Shown here piece by piece: positions 15,835 through 23,734 of a stretch of 33,335 bases of DNA (the stretch's first letter is position 1; the number at the start of each line of letters is the position of its first letter). The notes under the pieces were generated by a model, which saw only the letters and a program-made list of their open reading frames with translations, made no database searches and was not told the DNA's origin. Source of the DNA: Lachnospiraceae bacterium (GTDB taxonomy: Bacteria > Bacillota > Clostridia > Lachnospirales > Lachnospiraceae); the NCBI GenBank assembly GCA_022510665.1, contig JAFLSZ010000013.1:1-33335 (forward strand), in the 5' to 3' direction. Made by a program: the position numbers and the translations under genes.

Positions 15835-16399
15835 CGTACATCGTTTGACCGAGAACCGTGCGCTTATTCTCGGCGGAGTGGCTATTCCCTATGAAAAGGG
15901 CTTGTTGGGACATTCGGACGCGGATGTATTGCTTCACGCGATTATGGACGCGCTGCTCGGAGCGGCGGCTTTAGGAGATATCGGAAAGCATTTCCCGGAC
16001 AATAATCCGGAGTATAGCGGAATATCCAGCATGGTACTTTTAAAAAAAGTAGGAGATTTACTTGCAAAGGAGCACTATCTTGTGGGGAATATCGACGCTA
16101 CCGTTATTGCGCAGCGTCCTAAACTTGCCCCGTATATTTCGGAAATGCGCGCCAATATAGCAGAAACGCTTGGAATCGCGCAAAATCAGGTGAATATCAA
16201 AGCAACGACCGAAGAGGGGCTTGGTTTTACCGGAAACGGCGAGGGAATCGCCGCGCAGGCGGTATGTTTGTTAAATACGGTGGGAGACTATCTAGGAGGC
16301 GGTGGGGACATGACGGTATATGCTTTTGACGAATCAGGAAATCAGGTTACGCAGGGCTGCGGCGGATGCGGAGGCTGTATGCGCGGGACGGAAAGGTAA
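15812..16399 (+). CDS. ispF: 2-C-methyl-D-erythritol 2,4-cyclodiphosphate synthase with Cys-rich C-terminal tail
   Basis: A 195-residue cytoplasmic enzyme of the MEP isoprenoid pathway that cyclises CDP-ME 2-phosphate to MEcPP. Metal ligands are in GTGYDVHRL (D8, H10) and [38 protein letters not shown] is the conserved end of the core. The usual protein ends near residue 157. Here 38 more residues follow, ending with C183-x2-C186-x2-C189. An internal ATG (16310) with AGGAGG 10 nt upstream could also start a separate 29-residue peptide. ATG 15812 has AAGGAGG 6 nt upstream. Its pathway partner ispD is 10 kb downstream. Confidence 0.95.
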   Translation: MRIGTGYDVHRLTENRALILGGVAIPYEKGLLGHSDADVLLHAIMDALLGAAALGDIGKHFPDNNPEYSGISSMVLLKKVGDLLAKEHYLVGNIDATVIAQRPKLAPYISEMRANIAETLGIAQNQVNIKATTEEGLGFTGNGEGIAAQAVCLLNTVGDYLGGGGDMTVYAFDESGNQVTQGCGGCGGCMRGTER

Positions 16400-16408
16400 A
16401 TTCTGTTG
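16398..16408. repeat. Left flanking direct repeat of the MITE-like element
   Basis: AAATTCTGTTG directly abuts the left end of the element and begins inside the ispF stop codon. It matches 16661-16671 at 10 of 11 positions. The likely origin is target-site duplication. Confidence 0.6.
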
Positions 16409-16660
16409 CTTGAGTTTCCGCATTTTGTATACTTTATTATATTCCGCAGCTTGCACACTATCTTATTTTTGCATGCGCAACGCTGCACCGGACTTCCTCT
16501 AAAAGCCGTTAAGACGCTCGGGAGCGTCCTCGCGTCTAACCGGCCCTAAGAGGTGATTCCGGCTTCGCTAAAAGTGCGCTCCTTCGGACAAATACAAAAA
16601 TCAGATAGTGTGCAAGCTGCGGAACTTTTTAAAGCAGCTAAAAAAATGCGAAAACTCAAG
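16409..16660. mobile_element. MITE-like 252-bp nested palindromic element (copy B)
   Basis: The ends are inverted repeats: CTTGAGTTTCCGCATTTT on the left and the reverse complement of AAAATGCGAAAACTCAAG on the right. Further in, TTCCGCAGCTTGCACACTAT (left) and its exact complement (right) pair. The centre forms a long stem in which CCTCT, GCCG and AGACGC (16496-16517) pair with GCGTCT, CGGC and AGAGG (16532-16553). There is no transposase or other ORF inside, so any mobility would be in trans. Ten of eleven flanking bases form a direct repeat. It occupies most of the space between ispF and the next gene and could also act as a terminator or barrier. Confidence 0.75.
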
Positions 16661-16671
16661 GAATTCTGTTG
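16661..16671. repeat. Right flanking direct repeat of the MITE-like element
   Basis: GAATTCTGTTG directly abuts the right end of the element and matches the left flank at 10 of 11 positions. The promoter of the next gene begins 4 nt after it. Confidence 0.6.
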
Positions 16672-16674
16672 TGC

Positions 16675-16703
16675 TTGTATTTTTTGTAATAAGGTGTTAT
16701 TAT
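16675..16703 (+). promoter_or_regulatory. Promoter of the nucleotide-sugar dehydratase gene
   Basis: TTGTAT (16675-16680), a 17-nt spacer and TATTAT (16698-16703), just outside the right end of the palindromic element. Confidence 0.62.
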
Positions 16704-16794
16704 AGTGGGGTGCTTTGGGCGTACAATGATGTATTGTCGGCAAATATAGTGTAAAGTGTAATAAAGGGCTTAGAAAGCAAAAGAGGGAAATCAG

Positions 16795-18669
16795 ATGATA
16801 CGAAGACGGATTCATGATAAAGAGTTAATACTGCGGCAGATACTTATGATGATTCTGGACGCGGCGGCTGTGGCTGCGGCATCCGTATTTGCGTTGCTGC
16901 TTCGTTTTAATTTTGAAAAAATTCAGGAGCCTTATTTGGAAAATGTGTGGCAGACGTTGCTGCCGAATATTCTGACGGTAATCGTGGTGTTTTGGTTTTT
17001 CCGGCTTTATCACAGCGTCTGGCGCTATGCGGGTATTTACGAATTACAGCAGATTGTAATATCGGTATTGGTGGTTACTCTTTTACAGCTGTTCGGAATG
17101 GGCCTTGGAGGGCTTAGGATGCCGCGCAGTTACTGGTTTTTATATGCGGGGGCATTGGCGGGTATCACGGTAGTGACGCGTTTTACCTATCGTTTTACGA
17201 GGCGCATGAAAAAGAAAATTTTGGATAAACGGCACGGTACGGAGGTTTCCCGTGTCATGGTAGTCGGCGCCGGGGCTGCGGCGGACGTACTGATTCGCGA
17301 ATTGACAACAAGCGACCATCTTCAAAAACGTGTGGAATGTGTTATTGACGACGACATGGCCCTGTGGGGAAAAATGATACACGGATGCCGGATTGTCGGC
17401 GGAAGAGAACGTATTCTCTCCACGGCGGAGCAGTATCAGATTGACGAAATTATCATTGCGATGCCGTCCGTGTCCAGAAAGAAAATTGCGGAGATTGCGA
17501 AAATCTGTAACGAAACCGGCTGCGAGTTAAAGACGCTTCCGGGGGTATATCAGCTTGTAAATAAAGAGGTTCGTGTAAGTAACCTGCGTCATGTGGACAT
17601 TGAAGACCTGCTTGGAAGAGAGCCGGTTACGGTGGATTTGTCCGCGATTACGGGCTATCTCGGAGATCAGGTTATTTTGGTGACGGGCGGCGGCGGCTCC
17701 ATCGGCAGTGAGCTCTGCAGACAGATTGCGGCGGCCAAGCCGAGGCAGCTGGTTATTGTGGATATCTATGAAAATAATGCCTATGAGATACAGCAGGAAT
17801 TAAAAAGAAAGTACCCGAAGTTAAATCTGGTAGTGCTGATTGCATCCGTCCGGAATACCAACCGAATGAACGCGATTTTTGAGCAGTATCTTCCGAATAT
17901 TGTCTTCCATGCGGCCGCGCACAAGCATGTGCCGTTAATGGAAGACAGCCCGAACGAGGCGATAAAAAATAACGTATTCGGTACGTTAAAAACCGTGCAG
18001 GCGGCAGACCGGTACGGCGTGGAGCGTTTTGTGCTGATTTCCACGGACAAGGCGGTAAATCCGACGAACATTATGGGCGCCAGCAAGCGAATCTGTGAAA
18101 TGATTGTACAGGCGTACAACCGCCGCTCCGAAACCGAATATGTGGCGGTGCGTTTCGGCAATGTCCTTGGCAGCAACGGAAGCGTGATTCCGCTTTTTAA
18201 ACAGCAAATCAGAGAGGGCGGGCCGGTCACGGTAACGCATCCGGACATTATCCGCTACTTTATGACAATACCGGAAGCGGTTTCTTTGGTACTGGAAGCG
18301 GGAGCGAACGCAAAAGGCGGTGAAATTTTTGTCCTTGATATGGGAGACCCGGTAAAGATTGTGGATTTGGCAAAGAACCTGATTCGTCTTTCCGGTTATA
18401 CGCCGAACGAAGACATTATGATTGAATATACAGGCCTTCGTCCGGGCGAAAAGCTTTACGAAGAACGCCTGATGGAAGAAGAAGGATTGGAAAAGACCCT
18501 GAATGACCGTATTTCCGTGGCAAAGCCGATTGAAATGGAAGACGACCTGTTTTTTGAAAGCCTTGAAACTTTAAAGGATGCCGTATACGAAGAAACCGGA
18601 GAAGTGCGGGAGATGGTCCGTAAGATTGTACCGACCTATAAAAAATCGAAGGGAAAACAGTCCCAATAA
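16795..18669 (+). CDS. Membrane-anchored nucleoside-diphosphate-sugar 4,6-dehydratase/epimerase (CapD/PglF type)
   Basis: A 624-residue protein of the polysaccharide-biosynthesis family. About four N-terminal membrane segments (about 14-36, 49-68, 80-103, 110-128) precede a CoA-binding-like Rossmann region (VMVVGAGAAADVLIREL, about 150-270). The catalytic short-chain dehydrogenase domain follows (about 285-570), with VTGGGGSIGSELCRQI, FHAAAHKHVPLMED, LISTDKAVNPTNIMGASK and EYTGLRPGEKLYEE. Such enzymes usually convert UDP-GlcNAc to a 4-keto-6-deoxy sugar for surface glycans. AGAGGGA precedes ATG 16795. No glycosyltransferases lie beside it, so the final glycan is unknown. Palindromic repeats flank the gene on both sides. 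Confidence 0.9.
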   Translation: MIRRRIHDKELILRQILMMILDAAAVAAASVFALLLRFNFEKIQEPYLENVWQTLLPNILTVIVVFWFFRLYHSVWRYAGIYELQQIVISVLVVTLLQLFGMGLGGLRMPRSYWFLYAGALAGITVVTRFTYRFTRRMKKKILDKRHGTEVSRVMVVGAGAAADVLIRELTTSDHLQKRVECVIDDDMALWGKMIHGCRIVGGRERILSTAEQYQIDEIIIAMPSVSRKKIAEIAKICNETGCELKTLPGVYQLVNKEVRVSNLRHVDIEDLLGREPVTVDLSAITGYLGDQVILVTGGGGSIGSELCRQIAAAKPRQLVIVDIYENNAYEIQQELKRKYPKLNLVVLIASVRNTNRMNAIFEQYLPNIVFHAAAHKHVPLMEDSPNEAIKNNVFGTLKTVQAADRYGVERFVLISTDKAVNPTNIMGASKRICEMIVQAYNRRSETEYVAVRFGNVLGSNGSVIPLFKQQIREGGPVTVTHPDIIRYFMTIPEAVSLVLEAGANAKGGEIFVLDMGDPVKIVDLAKNLIRLSGYTPNEDIMIEYTGLRPGEKLYEERLMEEEGLEKTLNDRISVAKPIEMEDDLFFESLETLKDAVYEETGEVREMVRKIVPTYKKSKGKQSQ

Positions 18670-18672
18670 GAT

Positions 18673-18781
18673 TGTATACTTTTTTATATTCCGTAGACTG
18701 CACACTATCTTATATGCATAAATAAGATAACGTGCAATTTACGGAATTTTTTAAAGTAAATAAAAAGTGCGGAAACTCGGG
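18673..18781. repeat. Palindromic repeat family, compact hairpin copy C
   Basis: ATTCCGTAGACTGCACACTA and the following TCTTAT (18688-18713) pair with ATAAGATAACGTGCAATTTA and CGGAAT (18722-18747) across a loop of about 8 nt. The right end, AAGTGCGGAAACTCGGG, matches the ends of copies A and B. The left end is truncated at GTATACTT, 3 nt after the stop codon of the upstream gene. The hairpin probably also terminates that gene. Confidence 0.72.
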
Positions 18782-18793
18782 TGTATGCCCCTC

Positions 18794-18822
18794 TTTTCAT
18801 TTTTCCAAAAATATGCTACACT
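18794..18822 (+). promoter_or_regulatory. Possible promoter of tex
   Basis: TTTTCA (18794-18799), a 17-nt spacer and TACACT (18817-18822), about 12 nt after the end of repeat copy C. Both hexamers are weak matches. Confidence 0.38.
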
Positions 18823-18880
18823 GATAAATAAAGACATATCAGGAACCGCCTCGCTGCGGTATCATAAGGAGAGTAACAGA

Positions 18881-21259
18881 ATGAATATCTATGAACAGTT
18901 AAAGGACGAGCTTGGTATCCGCCTGGGGCAGGTGGAAGCGGCCGTAAAGCTGATTGACGAGGGAAACACGATTCCCTTTATCGCACGTTACCGGAAAGAG
19001 GCAACCGGTTCGTTAAATGATGAAGTGCTGCGTAATCTGTATGAGCGTCTTGTATATTTGAGAAATCTGGAAGAAAAGAAAGAACAGGTGTTGGGAAGCA
19101 TTGAAGAACAGGGAAAACTTACCGAAGAGCTGAAAACGCAGATTTTAGCCGCGGCGACATTGGTTGAAGTAGAGGATTTGTATCGTCCGTACCGTCCTAA
19201 GCGCAGAACCCGTGCCACGGTCGCAAAGGAAAAAGGGCTGGAGCCTTTGGCACAGCTTATTTTGTCACAGGAACTTACCGTGCCGGCACAAGAAGCGGCG
19301 GCGGAGTATGTGAAAGAGGCGGAAGATGACGCACTTTCCGTTAAGACGGTAAAGGAAGCCGTGGAAGGCGCTTTGGATATTATTGCGGAACAGGTTTCGG
19401 ACGACGCGGAATACCGCCGTTACATCCGTGAGATTACGATGGAAGAAGGCACGATTGTATCCGCGGCGAAAGAGGAAAAAGCGGAGTCGGTATACGAGAT
19501 GTATTATAATTTTGAAGAAGGACTGGCAAAGCTTCCGGGGCATCGGATTCTGGCGTTAAACCGCGGGGAAGAGGAAAAAGTCCTGACCGTAAAGATAAAC
19601 GCGCCGGAAGAGCGGATTTTACGGTATTTATGCACGAAAGTGATTACGAAGAAAAACGAGTATACGGATGAACTGCTTGCCGCAGCCGTAGAGGATGCGT
19701 ACCGCCGTCTGATTGCGCCGGCAATTGAAAGAGAGGTTCGAGGCGACCTTACGGAAAAGGCGGAGGACGGCGCCATTAAGGTGTTCGGAAAGAATCTGGT
19801 ACAGCTTCTTATGCAGCCGCCGATTGCGGGACAGACTGTGCTTGGCTGGGACCCGGCGTTCCGTACAGGCTGTAAGTTAGCCGTAGTCGATCCGACGGGA
19901 AAGGTTCTTGATACGGTGGTAATCTATCCGACCGCGCCTCAGAATAAAGTAGAAGAATCAAAGCGCGTCGTAAAGAAACTGATTGAAAAGTACAACATTA
20001 CCCTGATTTCGGTCGGAAACGGCACCGCTTCCAGGGAGTCGGAGCTGGTAATCGTGGAACTTTTAAAAGAATTGAATAAGCCGGTGCAGTATGTGATTGT
20101 AAACGAGGCGGGCGCTTCCGTTTACTCCGCAAGCAAGCTGGCAACGGAGGAGTTTCCGAACTTTGACGTAGGGCAGCGAAGCGCGGCTTCCATTGCCCGC
20201 CGTCTGCAGGACCCGTTAGCGGAGCTTGTAAAAATTGACCCGAAGTCCATCGGCGTGGGCCAGTACCAGCATGACATGAACCAGAAAAAACTTTCTGAAA
20301 CGCTTTCCGGCGTGGTAGAGGACTGTGTCAATAAAGTCGGCGTGGATTTAAATACCGCTTCGGCACCGCTGCTTGAATATGTGTCCGGTATCACAAAGCC
20401 GATTGCGAAAAACATTGTGGCGTACCGTGAGGAAAACGGAAAGTTTAAGACCCGTAAGGAGCTTTTAAAGGTGGCGAAGCTCGGTCCGAAAGCATACGAG
20501 CAGTGCGCCGGTTTCCTCAGAATTAACGACGGTACGAATCCGTTAGACGCAACCAGCGTACATCCGGAGTCTTATGAAGCCGCCGAAAAACTTTTGGATA
20601 AGCTCGGTTATACGACCGCGGATATTAAAAAGGTGCAGGCGGAACAGAAAGCTCTGCAAAGCCGTGCCGAACGTGCCGCAAAGCGCGAGGAAGCGCCGGG
20701 GCGCGGCAAAGAGAAGAACAACAGGCTGCGCGTAAAGGGCGGCAATACCCTTATGGCACAGGCACTGATGGCGGCCATGGGCGGCGCGGATTTTACGGTG
20801 CAGGAGCCGGAAGAAAACAAGACAGGAAAAAAGGATGCGGAGAAAGCGTCCACGGAGGGCCTTTCCGGTCTCAGCCGTCAGATTAAGGATAAGGCGGCTC
20901 TTGCAAAAGAACTTGGAATCGGCGAAATTACGCTTACGGATATTATGAAAGAGTTGGAAAAACCGGGCCGTGACCCGCGCGAGGAGATGCCGAAGCCGAT
21001 TCTGCGTACCGATGTACTGGAAATGAAGGATTTGACCGAAGGCATGATATTAAAGGGAACGGTGCGTAACGTCATTGACTTCGGTGCGTTTGTGGATATC
21101 GGCGTGCATCAGGACGGTCTGGTTCACGTTTCCCAGATGTCCGAAAAGCGTTTTATCAAGCACCCGTTGGACGCGGTCAGTGTAGGCGATATTGTGGATG
21201 TCAAGGTATTAAGCGTGGATGTGCCGAAAAAGCGTATTCAGCTGACAATGATTTTATAA
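18881..21259 (+). CDS. tex: Tex-family RNA-binding transcription accessory protein
   Basis: A 792-residue cytoplasmic nucleic-acid-binding protein. In order it has the helical Tex N-terminal domain (about 5-200), a YqgF/RNase H-like domain (LGWDPAFRTGCKLAVVDPTG, about 322-450), helix-hairpin-helix repeats (NTASAPLLEYVSGI and KVAKLGPKAYEQCAGFLRI) and a C-terminal S1 domain (MILKGTVRNVIDFGAFVDIG). It is about 70 residues longer than typical Tex. The extra length sits between the HhH and S1 regions as a charged Ala/Lys/Glu-rich stretch. I chose ATG 18881 with AAGGAGAG upstream over an in-frame start at 18767, which lies inside the repeat. Tex proteins are linked to transcription and RNA turnover. 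Confidence 0.94.
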   Translation: MNIYEQLKDELGIRLGQVEAAVKLIDEGNTIPFIARYRKEATGSLNDEVLRNLYERLVYLRNLEEKKEQVLGSIEEQGKLTEELKTQILAAATLVEVEDLYRPYRPKRRTRATVAKEKGLEPLAQLILSQELTVPAQEAAAEYVKEAEDDALSVKTVKEAVEGALDIIAEQVSDDAEYRRYIREITMEEGTIVSAAKEEKAESVYEMYYNFEEGLAKLPGHRILALNRGEEEKVLTVKINAPEERILRYLCTKVITKKNEYTDELLAAAVEDAYRRLIAPAIEREVRGDLTEKAEDGAIKVFGKNLVQLLMQPPIAGQTVLGWDPAFRTGCKLAVVDPTGKVLDTVVIYPTAPQNKVEESKRVVKKLIEKYNITLISVGNGTASRESELVIVELLKELNKPVQYVIVNEAGASVYSASKLATEEFPNFDVGQRSAASIARRLQDPLAELVKIDPKSIGVGQYQHDMNQKKLSETLSGVVEDCVNKVGVDLNTASAPLLEYVSGITKPIAKNIVAYREENGKFKTRKELLKVAKLGPKAYEQCAGFLRINDGTNPLDATSVHPESYEAAEKLLDKLGYTTADIKKVQAEQKALQSRAERAAKREEAPGRGKEKNNRLRVKGGNTLMAQALMAAMGGADFTVQEPEENKTGKKDAEKASTEGLSGLSRQIKDKAALAKELGIGEITLTDIMKELEKPGRDPREEMPKPILRTDVLEMKDLTEGMILKGTVRNVIDFGAFVDIGVHQDGLVHVSQMSEKRFIKHPLDAVSVGDIVDVKVLSVDVPKKRIQLTMIL

Positions 21260-21272
21260 GGAGCGGCAGTCA

Positions 21273-21779
21273 ATGAACGAAGTAAAGTTTTCGGTACAGA
21301 TAAAAGAAAAAGATATGTTTTTGTTTTTGCTGCATCATTCTTACCGCGGCGTTTCTGTTGCGGTAGACGCGCTGATTACCGTAGGAGCGGCAGCGTTACT
21401 TATAATGGGCTTTGGGAAAGACGACCCGGTAAAGACGGTGGCGTTATTGTTTCTTGTGCTTTTGTTTACCGTCATTCATCCGGTGCAGCTGTATCTGCGG
21501 GCACGAAAGCAGGTAAAGAGAAATGCTGTGTTTAAAAAGCCGCTTAACTATGTGTTAAACGACGAAGGGATTACGATGAGTCAGGACGAAGAGTCGGAAT
21601 CCTTTGCATGGGGCGATATATTCCGGATAAAGGAAACAAAGTCCCAGATTGCGGTATATACCGGAAGAGTATATGCCTGTATCTGGCCTAAGCGCGCTCT
21701 TTCCGCGTGTGAGCCGCAGGTAAAGGAATTGTTTCGTAAGCATCTGCCGGCTAAGGCGGCAGGACGCGCCGTAAAGTAG
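21273..21779 (+). CDS. YcxB-like membrane protein
   Basis: A 168-residue protein with two adjacent membrane segments (about 27-46 and 52-72). A C-terminal YcxB-type domain follows, with NYVLNDEGITM, ESFAWGDIFRIKETKSQIAV and YTGRVYACIWPKRAL. The molecular role of this family is unknown. AAGGAG lies at 21258-21263, overlapping the tex stop. The 13-nt gap suggests co-transcription with tex and perhaps the tsa genes downstream. Confidence 0.75.
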   Translation: MNEVKFSVQIKEKDMFLFLLHHSYRGVSVAVDALITVGAAALLIMGFGKDDPVKTVALLFLVLLFTVIHPVQLYLRARKQVKRNAVFKKPLNYVLNDEGITMSQDEESESFAWGDIFRIKETKSQIAVYTGRVYACIWPKRALSACEPQVKELFRKHLPAKAAGRAVK

Positions 21780-21811
21780 TACAAAACGGCGTTTTGAAAA
21801 AAGGAGAGTTT

Positions 21812-22234
21812 ATGAAACTGGAAAGTAATTCGGCAGAGGAAACATTTGAAATCGGCAAAAGGCTCGGGAAAGAGGCAAAAGCAGGCGATGTTTTCTGCCT
21901 TTTCGGTGACCTTGGTGTGGGAAAAACCGTATTTACGAAGGGGTTTGCCGTGGGCCTCGAAGTCACGGATACCGTAAACAGCCCGACGTTTACCATTGTG
22001 CAGGAATACAAGGGGCGGCTTTCGTTTTATCATTTTGACGTGTACCGCATTGAGGAACCGGAGGAAATGGAAGAAATCGGTTATGAGGATTATTTTTACG
22101 GTGACGGTGTGTGCATGATTGAGTGGGCGGGGCAAATTGAAGAACTTCTGCCGGAAGAGGCGGTAAAAATTCATATCAGTAAAGAACTGCAAAAAGGAAC
22201 GGAGTACCGTTTGATAACCATAGAAAAACCATGA
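21812..22234 (+). CDS. tsaE: tRNA threonylcarbamoyladenosine biosynthesis ATPase TsaE
   Basis: A 140-residue P-loop ATPase that works with TsaB and TsaD to install t6A at position 37 of ANN-decoding tRNAs. Walker A is GDLGVGKT (G32-T39). SPTFTIVQEY, FYHFDVYRI and MIEWAGQIEELLP are typical of TsaE. ATG 21812 has AAGGAGAG upstream; an in-frame TTG at 21794 has no such site. It ends 10 nt before tsaB. Confidence 0.95.
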   Translation: MKLESNSAEETFEIGKRLGKEAKAGDVFCLFGDLGVGKTVFTKGFAVGLEVTDTVNSPTFTIVQEYKGRLSFYHFDVYRIEEPEEMEEIGYEDYFYGDGVCMIEWAGQIEELLPEEAVKIHISKELQKGTEYRLITIEKP

Positions 22235-22244
22235 GGTGAGAACA

Positions 22245-22979
22245 ATGAAAATTTTGGCAATCGACAGTTCCGGACTGGTTGCCTCGGCGGCAGTTGCCAC
22301 CAAAGAAGCGATATTGGCGGAGTATACGACCAATTACAAAAAAACACATTCGCAGACGTTGCTGCCGATGATTGATGAGATTGTAAAAATGACCGAGACA
22401 GACCTTACGGAGTTAGACGCGATAGCGGTGACCGCGGGGCCGGGCTCTTTTACCGGGCTTCGTATCGGTTCCGCGACCGCAAAGGGGCTGGGGCAGGCGC
22501 TGGGGAAGCCTTTGATTGCCGTACCGACGACCGAAGTACTGGCATGGAATTTGTGCGGAAGCGAAAATCTGATTTGTCCGTTAATGGATGCCAGACGTTC
22601 TCAGGTATATACCGGACTGTACCGGTGGAATAAAGAAAAGGGCGTAATGGATTGTCTGCTTGAGCAGCGTGCAGAGGCGGTGGAAGATATTGCTGCCGAA
22701 GTAAACCGTATGAAAGAACCGGTGGTTTATCTGGGCGACGGCGTTGATGCCTATAAAACGATGCTGGAACAAAAGACAGCCGTACCGTTTTCCTTTGCAC
22801 CGCTCCATATGAGCAGGCAGCGTGCCGCGTCGCTTGCGGCATGTGCGTTTGGCTACGCGGAGCAGGGGAAGTTTCGGGACGCGGCGGAGTTTGCGCCGGT
22901 GTATCTGCGAAAGTCTCAGGCGGAGCGGGAACGTGAGGAAAAAGAGCGCATGGCGCAGGGCAGCGGGGAGACGTTATGA
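22245..22979 (+). CDS. tsaB: tRNA threonylcarbamoyladenosine biosynthesis protein TsaB
   Basis: A 244-residue ASKHA-fold protein (MKILAIDSSG, AVTAGPGSFTGLRIGSATAK) that forms the dimer with TsaD needed for t6A synthesis and has no catalytic metal site of its own. The start is ATG 22245 with GAGGTGA upstream; the in-frame GTG 22236 is part of that site. Its stop overlaps the rimI start (ATGA), so the two are translationally coupled. Confidence 0.95.
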   Translation: MKILAIDSSGLVASAAVATKEAILAEYTTNYKKTHSQTLLPMIDEIVKMTETDLTELDAIAVTAGPGSFTGLRIGSATAKGLGQALGKPLIAVPTTEVLAWNLCGSENLICPLMDARRSQVYTGLYRWNKEKGVMDCLLEQRAEAVEDIAAEVNRMKEPVVYLGDGVDAYKTMLEQKTAVPFSFAPLHMSRQRAASLAACAFGYAEQGKFRDAAEFAPVYLRKSQAEREREEKERMAQGSGETL

Positions 22980-23422
22980 AAGAAACATGGGAAACCCGGC
23001 ATATGAAAGAAGAAGATGCGGTGCGCGTGGCGGCACTGGAAGCAGAAAACTTTTCGGACCCGTGGAGCCTTGACGCGTTTCAAAAAATATATTTTGATAA
23101 AAATTATATTGTTTTGATTTTAGAAAAAGAGGAAATGATTTTAGGATACTGCGTTCTTCTCTGCGCCGGTACACAGGCCGATATTACAAATGTCTGTACG
23201 GCGGCGCAGGCGAGAAGAAAAGGTGTCGCGACGGCGCTTCTTACGGCATTGTTTGAGGAAGGAAATGCACGGGCGGTAGAGGAGTATTTTCTGGAAGTAC
23301 GGGAGGGGAATACGGCGGCGAGGACGCTTTATAAAAAATTGGGGTTTGAGGAAATCGGAACACGAAAAAATTATTATGAAAAACCGAGAGAAAATGCGGT
23401 ATTGATGAGGCGGGCACAGTGA
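22976..23422 (+). CDS. rimI: Ribosomal protein S18-alanine N-acetyltransferase
   Basis: A 148-residue GNAT acetyltransferase. The acetyl-CoA loop is AQARRKGVATALL. EYFLEVREGNTAARTLYKKL and the final KNYYEKPRENAVLMRR are typical of RimI. The family acetylates the N-terminal alanine of ribosomal protein S18. Its place directly after tsaB, overlapping by 4 nt, is the standard Firmicutes arrangement. Confidence 0.93.
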   Translation: MKETWETRHMKEEDAVRVAALEAENFSDPWSLDAFQKIYFDKNYIVLILEKEEMILGYCVLLCAGTQADITNVCTAAQARRKGVATALLTALFEEGNARAVEEYFLEVREGNTAARTLYKKLGFEEIGTRKNYYEKPRENAVLMRRAQ

Positions 23423-23465
23423 TGTTCCACAATTATTACCACTACACTTTTTTAGGGAAAAGAGG

Positions 23466-23471
23466 TATAAT
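23466..23471 (+). promoter_or_regulatory. Possible -10 box upstream of the small Cys-rich gene
   Basis: A perfect TATAAT 31 nt before the ATG, in the 80-nt gap after rimI. No good -35 box is found at 16-18 nt upstream, so this may be a weak or activator-dependent promoter. Confidence 0.35.
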
Positions 23472-23502
23472 TACACTATGGGGAGCGAAAGGAGTGTAGC
23501 GG

Positions 23503-23730
23503 ATGAAAGAGGAAGAAATCTGTAATTGCTGCGGACGCGCATTGCGGACAACCAAAAGCGGAAAAACCGTGACGGAAGACGCGCTGCGTATCCGTAAGGA
23601 ATGGGGGTATTTTTCCGAAAAAGATTTACAGATTCATCATATTGTTTTGTGCGAAACGTGTTATGACGCGTGGATAAAACAGTTTAAAGTGCCTGTGAAA
23701 ATAGAAAAAAAGCAGGAGGTTTTATCTTAA
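23503..23730 (+). CDS. Small Cys-rich protein, zinc-ribbon-like
   Basis: A 75-residue protein with ICNCCGRAL near the N terminus and LCETCYDAW near residues 50-58. The two CxxC pairs could bind one zinc ion. The tail is Lys-rich. AAAGGAG lies upstream of ATG 23503. I do not recognise a named family. It sits between rimI and rnz, 4 nt before rnz, so a role near tRNA or ribosome maturation is possible but unproven. Confidence 0.75.
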   Translation: MKEEEICNCCGRALRTTKSGKTVTEDALRIRKEWGYFSEKDLQIHHIVLCETCYDAWIKQFKVPVKIEKKQEVLS

Positions 23731-23734
23731 AATT

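Noticed and set aside
21581-22333. Minus-strand open frame of 250 codons across ycxB-like, tsaE and tsaB.
   Set aside because: It spans three well-supported genes on the opposite strand and shows no protein-family features.
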